Shown piece after piece: positions 8,442 through 16,609 of a stretch of 64,000 nt of DNA. This DNA is from Salinirubrum litoreum. GTDB lineage: Archaea > Halobacteriota > Halobacteria > Halobacteriales > Haloferacaceae. The notes below the pieces were generated by a model. The model made no database searches. It saw nothing but the letters and a program-made list of their open reading frames with translations, and was not told where the DNA came from. Made by a program: the position numbers and the translations under genes. The stretch lies in the NCBI RefSeq assembly GCF_020567425.1, contig NZ_JAJCVJ010000004.1, positions 115,492 through 179,491 of the forward strand. Direction: 5' to 3'. Every line of letters begins with the position of its first letter. The stretch's first letter is position 1.

Positions 8442-8830
8442 CAGGCGGCGTGTGTCACGTCGAGCGTCACACCTTCACGGCGGGCGCGTTCCGCGAGGGC
8501 GTCGAGTGCCGGATCGACCTTCTCGCGGTCGGCGACCGACTCGACCGTGACGGCGAGTCGACCGGCACCGAGAAACGCGGCGGTCCGGACGAACTCCCGG
8601 AGGCGGTCGGCCTCCGACTGCGTGGCCAGCGAGCAGTCCTCGTCGAAGCAGGCCTCGACGCCGACGACCGCCGGCTGGTAGCCCGCCTCCGCGAGTTCGG
8701 TCTTCAGGTCGCGCAGGTACTCGGGCGCCGTCGAGTCGAGGTCGGTCGCGTCGATCCGAACCGGGGTGACGCTCTCGGGGCGACACGAGGAGACGGCCGT
8801 CGACACGTCCGCAGACTGGGTCGTGCTCAT
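8441..8830 (-). CDS. Conserved haloarchaeal protein of unknown function, coupled to METTL5-like gene
   Basis: 129 residues from the ATG at 8830. That start was chosen because a TATA-like GTATAA sits about 25 bases upstream; the frame is open a little further. The protein is acidic with an alternating beta-alpha pattern (VVGVEACFDEDC, GAGRLAVTVESV) and no membrane segment or recognised motif. Co-translation with an rRNA methyltransferase hints at a role in RNA or ribosome modification, which is inference only. Confidence 0.75.
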   Translation of the reverse strand: MSTTQSADVSTAVSSCRPESVTPVRIDATDLDSTAPEYLRDLKTELAEAGYQPAVVGVEACFDEDCSLATQSEADRLREFVRTAAFLGAGRLAVTVESVADREKVDPALDALAERARREGVTLDVTHAA

Positions 8831-8851
8831 CGTACACACACATATTTCCGG

Positions 8852-8857
8852 GTTATA
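8852..8857 (-). promoter_or_regulatory. TATA box of the METTL5 operon
   Basis: GTATAA on the minus strand about 25 bases before the ATG at 8830, consistent with a leaderless transcript. The stretch from 8860 to 8950 is unusually AT-rich for this genome; apart from this promoter nothing else was recognised between 8831 and 9089. Confidence 0.6.
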
Positions 8858-9089
8858 CAAAAGTCTTTGCGAATTACCTGAAGTAATATTAGGTGGGTCC
8901 TATAGCGCGAGCTACATTTTAATCCGGGTGTCAGAACCTCAATACTAAATACGCTGGAGCCTCTACGTGTTCCCGGGGGTCACACGCTCCACGCCCCCAT
9001 TCCCCCGAACGCGTGTCTGCTGTGTTCTCCCGACAACGTGTCTCCCGGTAGATAGTACCCGGTTCAGTAGACGAGACTGACGACTCGGC

Positions 9090-10100
9090 TCAGTAGGTGA
9101 GGCTGACGACGAGTTCCCCGTCGGCGTCGGAGAGCCGAACGGTGTCGCCGCCGTTGTTCCAGACCGCGCCGGATCGGTTCCAGTAGTAGTCGGTGCCGTC
9201 GTCGGCCCCGCTCCCACTGTGGACGCGGAGCGTCGCACCACCCGCGAGGGTCGTCCCGTCGGGGAAGGTGTACGTCTTGCCGGCCTCGTCGGTGATCTGC
9301 CAGCCGGAGAGGTCGAGGCTGTCGTCCCCGCGATTCCGGAGCGTGACGTACTCACCGTTGAGGTTCTCGTTGTCGTTGCCCTCGGCGTCGGCGACGACCG
9401 AGACGGCCAGTCGGTCGGTGGTCGTGCTGGCAGTCGCGTCGCTCCCACTGGTTCCATCGGTGTCGTCGGTATCGTCGGTGGCCCCGGTGCTGGCGGTCGG
9501 ATCGGCGGTCGCACACTCGCCCCAGACGCCCCGACCGTCGCTCTGGGCCTCGGTCTCGGCCGCCGAGAAACGGGGACGGTCCACGAAGTCGCTGTCGTAC
9601 ATCCGGGCGTAGCCCTGGCGGATCAGTCCGTAGTTGAAGCTCTCGCCGTCGACGTAGACGTACGCGAGCAGACGACCGTAGTAGCCGCGCTTCCCCTCGT
9701 TCGGATCGAAGCCGAGTTGCACGGTCTCGCCCGCGAGGGTGTCTTTCGCGTGCTGGCTGGCGCGCTCACCCCACGTGCGCAGGCAGTCCCGCCCGGCGTC
9801 GGTGTCCGGGACGCCGAACTCGTCGGGGCTGACCTCGGTGTGGACCTCGGGCGTGTCGACGCCGAGCAGTCGCACCGTATCGCGGCTCCCGTTCTCGTAT
9901 CGGATCTTGATCGTGTCACCGTCGACGACCTCCACGACCTCGGCGGTGACCTGCGGACTGGTCGCGGGGTGTGGTGTCGGACTCGGGCCGAGCGAGCTGT
10001 CGGGTGTGGTGGTGTCGGCCGAAGACTCGGCGGGCGGGGGTGCTGCGGTACAGCCGGCGAGAAGCAGGAGGGCGACGACGAGGAGCGTCGAGACGCGCAT
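9090..10100 (-). CDS. Secreted lipoprotein with thermonuclease (SNase) and lamin-tail domains
   Basis: 336 residues. An N-terminal signal ends in the lipobox LLAGC, so the protein is anchored outside the cell. Residues ~50-185 form a staphylococcal-nuclease-like domain (EVVDGDTIKIRYENG, DTVRLLGVDTPE, YGRLLAYVYVDG) that would cut extracellular DNA/RNA with calcium. A Thr/Asp-rich linker (~190-230) leads to a C-terminal lamin-tail (LTD) beta-sandwich (NGEYVTLRNRGDDSLDLSGW). Nuclease plus LTD is a known combination in secreted nucleases; a role in nutrient scavenging is inferred. It has no operon partner. Confidence 0.9.
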   Translation of the reverse strand: MRVSTLLVVALLLLAGCTAAPPPAESSADTTTPDSSLGPSPTPHPATSPQVTAEVVEVVDGDTIKIRYENGSRDTVRLLGVDTPEVHTEVSPDEFGVPDTDAGRDCLRTWGERASQHAKDTLAGETVQLGFDPNEGKRGYYGRLLAYVYVDGESFNYGLIRQGYARMYDSDFVDRPRFSAAETEAQSDGRGVWGECATADPTASTGATDDTDDTDGTSGSDATASTTTDRLAVSVVADAEGNDNENLNGEYVTLRNRGDDSLDLSGWQITDEAGKTYTFPDGTTLAGGATLRVHSGSGADDGTDYYWNRSGAVWNNGGDTVRLSDADGELVVSLTY

Positions 10101-10816
10101 ATCGAGGCTGTCGGGCTACTCCGGCTTGAACCCCGGTGACGTGTGCGGAATCTGGAGTGAGCAGTACGAACTGTCGCCGACTGTCTCGCCGGGAGTCGGA
10201 CGCGTCGGCCTGCCTGTCACGTCCACACGGGACCCGCGTTCGCCACTCCGATTCGGATCGACGGTTCGCCACCCACCTGGGCGTCGCGACGCTGACGAGA
10301 GCCCGGCAGTGTGGCTCACATCTGCCAGTCGGTCGCACACCTCAAACAGCGTTATCACCTCGGCAGGAGTTCCGTGAAACACGTCGCACCAGTCGACGCA
10401 GTGATCCAGATGACGGCCACCACCCACCCCACGACGCTCGTCCTCCACGGACGCCCCAGCGTCGAGGTGGTCGTCCGCGACGCCACCGCCCGGCGTCCGG
10501 CCCGCCGTCCGATTCGCGGCTGACCCCGCGCCCCACTGGCGCTTCCTCCCCGACCCTCCCGTCGTTCGACGCCGACCGCCGAGTGGCGGTGCCGTCTCTC
10601 CCGGTCCCGCCGACGCGACTCTCACAGGGAGCAACGCCTCAGCCGGAAGACTGCCGCCAGCCTCTCGCGCTCGCTCGGGTCGCTTCCCGGTCCCTGGTGT
10701 ACCTCGGTCGCCTGCCGTCGGTCCTCGCTCCTCGCGCCGACCGGCACAGGTGGCGGTTCGACTCCGCCTGCACCCCTCGTCCGCCACGGCCACATCGCCG
10801 TGGGGACACACCACCC
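10101..10816. other. Gene-free stretch of about 700 bases
   Basis: No frame here has haloarchaeal protein character. The open frames are rich in Arg, Pro and Gly, as expected of antisense high-GC DNA. A short possible peptide frame at 10410-10523 is not convincing. No repeat of the families seen elsewhere in the window, and no tRNA-like fold, was found. Confidence 0.5.
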
Positions 10817-11014
10817 ATGTCCGCACGCACCAACCTCCCGTTCGCCTCGTCAGACGACTACCGACTCCCGGCCGACTCGCCGCCGGTGACCGCCGCGTTC
10901 GCACTGGCCGGTCTGCCGCCGGTGGCGGTTCTGCTGGTCGCCGAACCGGTCCTCGTGGTCCCGGCGCTCAGCCTCGTCTGTGCGCTGTGGTTCGCCCGCC
11001 GCACTGCGGGCTGA
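10817..11014 (+). CDS. Small membrane protein, hypothetical
   Basis: 65-residue frame starting MSARTNLPFASSDDYRL, followed by one long or two short hydrophobic segments (residues ~24-60) and a basic C-terminus (WFARRTAG). Composition is protein-like, unlike the same frame upstream of this ATG. No family was recognised and no strong promoter is visible, so this is a tentative call. Confidence 0.45.
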   Translation: MSARTNLPFASSDDYRLPADSPPVTAAFALAGLPPVAVLLVAEPVLVVPALSLVCALWFARRTAG

Positions 11015-11086
11015 GTGCGACCGGCCCGAACGTCGGTCCTCCCGGCGACGGACAGCTTTTTTCGCCCCGGCGTCGTCCAGTCAGGT

Positions 11087-11545
11087 ATGTCCCTCGACGT
11101 ACAACCGCCGGAGCCGCCGGAACTCGCCGAGATCGACCCGAACCAGTACGACGACGCCGAGGTCGTCGGCGAGACCGACTACCGGCGCGCAGAACTGTCG
11201 GAGTTTCTCGAGGCCGGCGCGTGGCGCGAGGCCTTCGACGAGTGGAAGGTCCACACCGACATCGGCGACCCCGAGTGGCGGGTGATCGAGGACCTCGACA
11301 TGATCCAGCAGTTCGACTTCTTCTGGGACGACTTCGCCGACCGCGTCGGCTACCACGCGCCCGGACTGCCGGAAGACTGGCGCGAACGCGACCTCCACCC
11401 CAACCTGGTCTCGTGGGGGATGGTCTCCGGGATCAACGCCGCGATGACGGAACTCGGACAGGTCGTCTCCCGCGTCCTGAAAGAGGAGTACATCGACTGG
11501 GAGGCGGAGTACGACGCGCCGGACGACCTGCCGGACTTCGACTGA
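11087..11545 (+). CDS. Conserved haloarchaeal soluble protein, unknown function
   Basis: 152 residues from the ATG at 11087; the upstream extension of the frame is basic and looks non-native. The protein is strongly acidic, rich in Trp and Asp (EWKVHTDIGDPEWRVIEDLD, FFWDDFADRVGYHAPGL), mostly helical by pattern, with no membrane segment, cysteine or nucleotide motif. A T-run followed by a 40-base leader precedes the start. No function can be assigned. Confidence 0.72.
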   Translation: MSLDVQPPEPPELAEIDPNQYDDAEVVGETDYRRAELSEFLEAGAWREAFDEWKVHTDIGDPEWRVIEDLDMIQQFDFFWDDFADRVGYHAPGLPEDWRERDLHPNLVSWGMVSGINAAMTELGQVVSRVLKEEYIDWEAEYDAPDDLPDFD

Positions 11546-11605
11546 CGATCGCAGAGTTTCTCCGCCGGACGAGTCGAGCGATCACGTGCGGCCGGACGAG
11601 CCGAC

Positions 11606-12142
11606 TCACTTCCCGACCCGGTGAGCGAGATACACCAGAACGGCACCGACGGCCGGCGGCACCAGGCCCGCAGGTTGCGGGAGCGAGTAGAGATACCGAA
11701 CGAGGGGTGCCCAGACACCCGAAACCGGCTGTTGCTGTGCCGGCGGGACGGTCGCCACGAGGCCGAGGTACAACAGGAGGAGGAAGGTGAATCCGGACAG
11801 CGCGAGCAGTCTGTCGTAGGTGACGCTCGCCCCGGCGGCGGCCTCCTCTTGGCGTTCGGCTACCCCCCGCCGGTGTCGCCGGGCGACGAGCAGCGTCGGT
11901 GCGACGACCGGCGCGACGACGAACAGACCGACGACGACGTAGAAGGCCCGGGAGAGCGTCAGACTCCCGCCGCCGATACCGGCGGTCTGGCCGATCAGGA
12001 AGACGATACCGAGTACGACGAACCCACCGATGAGGAGCGTCGCCAGCGCGCTGGCGAGGACCCAGCACTTGAACACCAGGGAGCGACTCGCCCGGAGCGC
12101 GTATGGGTACGCACCGACGATGCCGCGGTAGCCGTCTGCCAT
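11606..12142 (-). CDS. Conserved membrane protein, four helices
   Basis: 178 residues with four hydrophobic segments and a basic cytoplasmic loop (RRHRRGVAERQEEAA) between helices 2 and 3. The ATG at 12142 (MADGYRG) was chosen because the TATA-like sequence TTTAAT at 12168-12173 lies about 28 bases upstream, giving a leaderless message; a GTG at 12175 would overlap that box. No family was recognised. It converges with the acidic protein gene. Confidence 0.68.
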   Translation of the reverse strand: MADGYRGIVGAYPYALRASRSLVFKCWVLASALATLLIGGFVVLGIVFLIGQTAGIGGGSLTLSRAFYVVVGLFVVAPVVAPTLLVARRHRRGVAERQEEAAAGASVTYDRLLALSGFTFLLLLYLGLVATVPPAQQQPVSGVWAPLVRYLYSLPQPAGLVPPAVGAVLVYLAHRVGK

Positions 12143-12220
12143 CGCACGTGCTAGGGAGTCACGGCGATTAAACACCGCGATGTTCGCGGCGGCGGAGACG
12201 ACCGACGACCGGACTCGGAC

Positions 12221-12766
12221 TCACTCGGTCAGCGTCTCGTAGGCGCGGTTGACCTCTTTGAACGCCTCCTCGCTGCCGGAGTCGGTGTCGGGATGGACCT
12301 GCTTCACCTTCTCGCGGTAGGCCGACCGCACCGCGTCGGTGTCCGCGCCGGGGTCGAGGTCGAGCGTCCGGTAGGCTTCTTCGGGTGTCGGTCCCTGCGT
12401 CGTCGAGGGCGCGTACCGACGCTGGCCGGCCTGTCCCGCCCCTGCCGCGCCGGCCGCCCCGAACCCGCGCCCCTCTCGGGCGTTGGCTCTCGCACGCGCC
12501 TGCCGCGCCTGCGCGGAGAACCCCCCACGAGCACCTTCGCCGGCACCGAGACCGCCGTCGCTGGCGCGGCGTGCGCCGCGTGCTCTCGCTCGGGTCCGTG
12601 CTTCCATCCGCCCGCTGGCGTGGTACCACATGAAGTACGCCGTCGCGCCGAAGGGAACCGCGACGATCAGCAGGAACAGCGAGTAGACGAACGACAGCAC
12701 GACTAGCAGGACGGACAGTCCGGTGAACACCGCCGCCAGCCCGAGGATCAGTCTATCGCGGTCCAC
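12221..12766 (-). CDS. Membrane-anchored J-domain (DnaJ-like) protein
   Basis: 181 residues: an N-terminal pair of membrane segments (~5-45), a Gly/Ala/Arg-rich linker, and a C-terminal J domain (EEAYRTLDLDPGADTDAVRS) with the HPD motif required to stimulate Hsp70 ATPase. It would recruit DnaK to the membrane. A GTG at 12766 (encoding MDRDRLILGL) was chosen over upstream codons because a TATA-like GCTTACGG lies about 30 bases upstream and the N-terminal extension is not protein-like. J domain at the C-terminus after a helix pair is common in haloarchaea. Confidence 0.82.
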   Translation of the reverse strand: MDRDRLILGLAAVFTGLSVLLVVLSFVYSLFLLIVAVPFGATAYFMWYHASGRMEARTRARARGARRASDGGLGAGEGARGGFSAQARQARARANAREGRGFGAAGAAGAGQAGQRRYAPSTTQGPTPEEAYRTLDLDPGADTDAVRSAYREKVKQVHPDTDSGSEEAFKEVNRAYETLTE

Positions 12767-12884
12767 GCAGGAAGTAGGAACCGGACGACCGTAAGCGTCC
12801 CGCCCGAGGGTGAGAGCGACGCAGTTCGTCGCGGGTGGAGTCGTCCCGCCCAACGCTCAAGGGTTGTGGCGTGGTAGCACGACC

Positions 12885-13103
12885 ATGAGCATCACCGGTG
12901 TCTGTCAGATCTGTGAGTCGGCGGAGGCGCGCCACTCCTGTCAGCAGTGCGGCCGGGCCGTGTGTGAGGACCACTACGACCGCGAGATGGCCGTGTGTGA
13001 GGTCTGTGCGACCGAACTCCGGCGCGGCGGTGGGAGCGAGTCCGGTGGCGGGCCGAAGGGTCGCGGCGGACACGACGTGGACGACGACGATATCCTGCGG
13101 TGA
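12885..13103 (+). CDS. Small zinc-finger protein (HIT/B-box-like)
   Basis: 72 residues from the ATG at 12885. Two interleaved zinc sites are visible: CQIC, then CQQCGRAVCEDHY, then CEVC, in the pattern C-x2-C, C-x2-C, C-x2-H and C-x2-C typical of treble-clef zf-HIT or B-box fingers. The tail is Gly-rich then acidic (DVDDDD). It probably mediates protein or RNA contacts; no partner is evident. It diverges from the J-domain gene. Confidence 0.8.
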   Translation: MSITGVCQICESAEARHSCQQCGRAVCEDHYDREMAVCEVCATELRRGGGSESGGGPKGRGGHDVDDDDILR

Positions 13104-13133
13104 CGTGTCTCGAACTGCGGTGTGGAGGTTGGA

Positions 13134-13194
13134 GTCGAGTGAGTCGTAGCGGTCGTAGTCGAGTGAGTCGTAGCGGTCGTAACCGAATGAGTCG
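13134..13194. repeat. Tandem repeat, 24-bp unit, about 2.5 copies
   Basis: Two exact 24-base units beginning GTCGAGTGAGTCGTAGCGG (13134-13157, 13158-13181) and a decayed third. It immediately precedes the hairpin element at 13210. Confidence 0.88.
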
Positions 13195-13209
13195 CTGACG
13201 ACGAGCAGT

Positions 13210-13342
13210 GAAAGCCCCCGGCGTCTCGACGGTCCGCGACTTCGTGCGCGCTTCCTTCACGAGGGCGCGTCGCTTCGCTCCGCGCCCTCGTTCAGTCCGG
13301 TGCTTAGTGCGTCGAGGACCAGTCGAGACGCCGGCCCCTTTC
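13210..13342. repeat. 133-bp MITE-like element with long terminal inverted repeats and inner hairpin
   Basis: Outer arms of 21 bases (13210-13230 and 13322-13342) pair except for a 3-base block; the shared part is CGGCGTCTCGAC. An inner hairpin GAGGGCGCG/CGCGCCCTC (13261-13289) sits in the middle. No protein is encoded. A related but diverged element lies near 24745. It could be a non-autonomous mobile element or a structured RNA. Confidence 0.7.
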
Positions 13343-13472
13343 AGTCCCACCCGAGTTTGCGTCCCATCGTGCCACTACTGGTGGTTGACCGGTAGTCGCC
13401 GACAGTCCCCGGCTGGCGTGTTGTCCCGGTGATCGCTAGTCGGCGTGTCGTCTGTCGGGTCGGGAACCCAGT

Positions 13473-13601
13473 TTCGCGTAGTAGCCCCACCCCTCCCCGA
13501 CTGCTGACGACGCGACCTGCGGGCAGGTCACTCGCTGTCGCTCGGACACTGCCCGATTCCGGTCGCCAGCAGAACGCGTCCAGTGGGGGTCCCGGCTGTC
13601 G
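13473..13601 (+). repeat. Dispersed intergenic repeat, copy B
   Basis: Aligns over its full length with copy A: CTCCCCGACTGCTGACGACG core, left arm 13501-13511 with one mismatch, right arm GTCGCCAGCAG at 13562-13572, then AACGCGTCC and a GTCGTCG tail. It sits about 175 bases upstream of the aconitase gene in the same orientation. Confidence 0.8.
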
Positions 13602-13775
13602 TCGACAGTGCGAGGGGGTAGGCTGTGTCTCTCGACCTCCCAGCGAGGTCACAGAACAGTCGGCCGAGTCGTGGTGTATCGGTCACGTCCGTCGGTTTCG
13701 GCTGGACATCACAGCGGCTCGAAGAATACGGGGAGACCAATACCCTCATTAACGTACAACGTGAACCGGCGAACG

Positions 13776-15746
13776 ATGTCAGGAACTCTCACCGAAAAGG
13801 TTCTGGAGGACCACCTCGTCGAGGGTGAACTCGAACCCGGCGAGGAGATCGGGATCGAGATCGATCAGGTCCTCACACAGGACACCACGGGGACGATGGT
13901 GTGGCTCCAGTTCGAGGCGATGGAGATGGACGAAGTCCAGACGGAGATCGCCGCCCAGTACTGTGACCACCAGACGTACCAGTTCGACTTCAAGAACACC
14001 GACGACCACCGCTTCCTGCGATCTGCGGCCGGCACCTACGGCGCGTATTTCTCGCGGCCCGGCAACGGGATCTGTCACAACGTCCACAAGGAGAACTTCG
14101 CCGCACCCGGCAAGACGCTCCTCGGATCGGACTCCCACACGCCGACGCCGGGCGGACTCGGCCAACTCGCGATCGGCGCGGGCGGGATCGACATCGCAGT
14201 CGCCATGGGTGGCGGCGCGTACTACGTCGAGATGCCCGAGGTCGTCAACGTCCGCCTGGAGGGCGAACTGCCCGAGTGGGCCACCGCGAAGGACGTCATC
14301 CTCGAGATGCTCCGCCGTCTGTCCGTGAAGGGCGGCGTCGGCAAGATCTTCGAGTACACCGGCCCGGGCGTCGAGACGCTCTCGGTGCCGGAGCGGACGA
14401 CGATCACGAACATGGGGACGGAACTCGGTGCGACCTCCTCCATCTTCCCGACCGACGAGCGCACCGAGGAGTACCTCGCGAAGCAGGGTCGTGAAGACGA
14501 GTACGTCGAACTCGCGCCCGACGCGGACGCAGAGTACGCAGACGAGATCACCATCGACCTCTCGGAGATCGAACCGCTCGTCGCCTGCCCGTCGATGCCG
14601 GACAACGTCGTGCCGGTCCGCGAAGTGGCTGGCGAGAAGGTCGATCAGGTCATCCTCGGCTCCTGTACGAACGGTGGCTACGAGGACATCCTCCCGGCCG
14701 CGAAGATGCTCGAAGGCCGCGAAGTGAACAAGAAGACGGACCTCATCGTCGCCCCCGGTTCGAAGCAGGCCAGCGAGATGCTCGCCCGCGACGGCTGGAC
14801 GGCCGAGATGATGGCCGCCGGCGTCAACTTCTCCGAGGCGACCTGTGGTGCCTGTATCGGTAACGGCCACGTGCCGGCCTCCGACTCCGTGTCGGTCCGG
14901 ACGTTCAACCGCAACTTCGAGGGCCGCTCCGGCATCGAGGACGACGCTGTGTACCTGTCCTCGCCGGAGGTCGCGGCCGCGGCCGCCCTGAAGGGCGAAC
15001 TCGTCGACCCGCGTGACCTCGCAGAGGAACTCGGCGACATGGAGGCACCCGGCTTCGAACTGCCCGACGTGTACGACGGCTCGAAGGCGGACCTCATCAC
15101 GCCGGACGAGGCAGTCGACGACGAACTCGTCAAGGGGCCGAACATCGGCGACGTGCCCCTGAAGGGTGCGCTCGACGACGAGGTCGGCGGCGAGACACTG
15201 CTGAAGATGCGGGACAACATCACGACCGACCACATCATCCCGGCGACGTCGGACATCCTGATGTACCGGTCGAACGTCCCGAAGCTCTCCGAGTACACGC
15301 TCTCGCGTGTCGACGAGACGTTCCCCGAGCGCGCGCTGGAGGCCGACGGCGGCGTCCTCGTGGCCGGCGAGAACTACGGCCAGGGCTCCTCGCGTGAGCA
15401 CGCCGCGATGTGTCCGATGTACCTCGGCATCGAGGCCGTCTTCGCGCAGTCGTTCGCCCGCATCCACAAGGCGAACCTGTTCAACTTCGGCATCGTCCCG
15501 CTGACGATCGACCAGGAGACCTACGACAAGATCGAGCAGGGCGACGACATCCACATCGTCGACGACATCGGCGAGGGCGTCCGCAACGGCGAGGAGGAGT
15601 TCACCATCAGCGTGAACGGCGAGTGGGAAGCGACCGCCCACCTCGACGCCTCCCAGCGCGAGCGCGACATCCTCGCGGCCGGTGGGAAGCTCTCGTGGAC
15701 GAAAGAGCAGTCGCTCGGCGACGGCGCGGCCCCGGCCGACGACTGA
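13776..15746 (+). CDS. acn: Aconitate hydratase
   Basis: 656-residue aconitase, interconverting citrate and isocitrate in the TCA cycle. The three cysteines that bind the [4Fe-4S] cluster are Cys297 (LGSCTNGG), Cys357 and Cys360 (ATCGACIGNG). The substrate loop SRPGNGICH and the C-terminal swivel-domain motif NYGQGSSREHAA are intact. The ATG at 13776 was chosen because a TATA-like CATTAACG lies about 26 bases upstream; the longer open frame runs through non-coding repeat. It is a single-gene unit followed by a T-run. Confidence 0.96.
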   Translation: MSGTLTEKVLEDHLVEGELEPGEEIGIEIDQVLTQDTTGTMVWLQFEAMEMDEVQTEIAAQYCDHQTYQFDFKNTDDHRFLRSAAGTYGAYFSRPGNGICHNVHKENFAAPGKTLLGSDSHTPTPGGLGQLAIGAGGIDIAVAMGGGAYYVEMPEVVNVRLEGELPEWATAKDVILEMLRRLSVKGGVGKIFEYTGPGVETLSVPERTTITNMGTELGATSSIFPTDERTEEYLAKQGREDEYVELAPDADAEYADEITIDLSEIEPLVACPSMPDNVVPVREVAGEKVDQVILGSCTNGGYEDILPAAKMLEGREVNKKTDLIVAPGSKQASEMLARDGWTAEMMAAGVNFSEATCGACIGNGHVPASDSVSVRTFNRNFEGRSGIEDDAVYLSSPEVAAAAALKGELVDPRDLAEELGDMEAPGFELPDVYDGSKADLITPDEAVDDELVKGPNIGDVPLKGALDDEVGGETLLKMRDNITTDHIIPATSDILMYRSNVPKLSEYTLSRVDETFPERALEADGGVLVAGENYGQGSSREHAAMCPMYLGIEAVFAQSFARIHKANLFNFGIVPLTIDQETYDKIEQGDDIHIVDDIGEGVRNGEEEFTISVNGEWEATAHLDASQRERDILAAGGKLSWTKEQSLGDGAAPADD

Positions 15747-15772
15747 GGCTGTAGTCGACGCACTGCGACACT

Positions 15773-15777
15773 TTTTC
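15773..15777 (+). terminator. T-run terminator after aconitase gene
   Basis: Five consecutive Ts 26 bases after the stop in GC-rich context, matching the oligo-T signals that end archaeal transcription. Confidence 0.45.
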
Positions 15778-15831
15778 GCGCCCGGTCGAAAGGGTAAGGC
15801 CCTTATCTACCGACCGAGAAGCATCGACCGC

Positions 15832-15902
15832 GCGTCGGTGGTCTAGTGGTATGACCTGAGCCTTCCAAGCTCATGACCCGGGTTCGAGTCCCGGCCGACG
15901 CA
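15832..15902 (+). tRNA. tRNA-Gly (anticodon UCC)
   Basis: 71 nucleotides. Acceptor arms GCGTCGG and CCGACGC pair perfectly with discriminator A; the anticodon stem TGAGC/GCTCA encloses the loop CTTCCAA, giving anticodon TCC; the T arm contains GGGTTCGAGTCCC. CCA is not encoded. No intron. It reads GGA (and by wobble GGG) glycine codons. Confidence 0.97.
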
Positions 15903-16007
15903 GTTTCTGTCGAGCGAAGCGAGACGACACTCGCTAGCCGTGGCTCGAACTACGCGAGACGGGTCTCGCGATCGAGTTCGAGTCCCGGCCGACGCAGTTT
16001 CTGTCGA
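15882..16007 (+). repeat. Direct repeat of tRNA-Gly 3' end (att-like scar)
   Basis: A 32-base identical direct repeat: the first copy (15882-15913) is the T-arm and 3' end of the tRNA plus 11 bases beyond, and the second (15976-16007) lies 94 bases downstream. Between them is a perfect palindrome CGCGAGAC-GG-GTCTCGCG (15953-15970). Such tRNA-3'-end duplications are left by site-specific integrases. No integrase is present, so this looks like the remnant of an excised or decayed element. Confidence 0.75.
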
Positions 16008-16093
16008 TCACTTCTCGGAGCAGTACCACTGGTGACTCCGGCAACCCTGTCGGCCGGTCACAAGACTTTTTATCGTGCTACTGTTTAGCACAC

Positions 16094-16246
16094 ATCGAAG
16101 CCTCGGTACGTGAGGCTTCCGACGGGAACCACCGTCGCACGCGACTGGACCCCAGCATCGGCGGACGAGCGCCTCGCTTGGGTCGTGGCCACGACCACTC
16201 GGCGGGTCGGTGCTCCCCGACGACGCCGACCCGTGTTCCGCGTTTT
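16094..16246 (+). ncRNA. Candidate structured small RNA
   Basis: A TATA-like CTTTTTATC (16066-16074) would start a transcript near 16095, and a TTTT (16243-16246) follows about 150 bases later. In between, consecutive helices are visible: GAAGCCTC/GAGGCTTC (16097-16119), GACGG/CCGTC (16121-16136), GTCGTGGCCACGAC (16182-16195) and CGGGTCGG/CCGACCCG (16203-16233). No open frame fits. It does not match SRP RNA, RNase P RNA or a C/D-box guide by eye. An inverted repeat GTGCTA/TAGCAC (16075-16091) overlaps the presumed start and may be an operator. Confidence 0.35.
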
Positions 16247-16312
16247 GTGACGTATGAGCGTCTGTAGCAGTGGATAAGTTGATATTGCCAGCGCGCGTTA
16301 CTCCCTCCGAAT

Positions 16313-16561
16313 ATGATACTTCTTCCCCTCTTTCCCGGCATCCCCGGCGGCATCGAACTGCTCGTCATCCTGCTGGTCGTCGTCCTGCTGTTCGGCGCGA
16401 ACAAACTCCCGAAGCTCGCTCGGGCCTCCGGACAGGCGATGGGCGAGTTCCGGCGCGGCCGCGAAGAGATCGAAGCCGAACTGAAGGCTGGCGTCGACGA
16501 CTCGACCTCTAGCGAGGCCGACCCCCTGCTCGAAGACGAGGCCGCCACGACCGCACGCTGA
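16313..16561 (+). CDS. tatA: Sec-independent (twin-arginine) translocase subunit TatA
   Basis: 82 residues: a short N-terminal transmembrane helix (GGIELLVILLVVVLLFGANK), the hinge, an amphipathic helix (LPKLARASGQAMGEFRRG) and an acidic tail, exactly the TatA layout. TatA oligomers form the passage for folded proteins. This organism relies heavily on Tat; three window proteins (the iron-binding lipoprotein and the two proteins at 41-44.7 kb) carry candidate Tat signals. AT-rich GATAAGTTGATATT about 30 bases upstream is the likely promoter. tatC is not in the window. Confidence 0.93.
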   Translation: MILLPLFPGIPGGIELLVILLVVVLLFGANKLPKLARASGQAMGEFRRGREEIEAELKAGVDDSTSSEADPLLEDEAATTAR

Positions 16562-16609
16562 TCGCCCACTTACGACCGACTTTTCATCGCTGTTCACAAC
16601 GCCGATTAC

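Noticed and set aside
10410..10523. 37-codon frame in the 10.1-10.8 kb gap
   Set aside because: Arg/Ala-rich, no promoter or ribosome-binding site, no recognisable family.
13779..15641. 620-codon minus-strand frame opposite aconitase
   Set aside because: Shadow of a well-defined aconitase gene.
15903..16007. A second tRNA gene after tRNA-Gly
   Set aside because: Only the T-arm and 3' acceptor are repeated; acceptor 5' strand, D arm and anticodon arm are absent.
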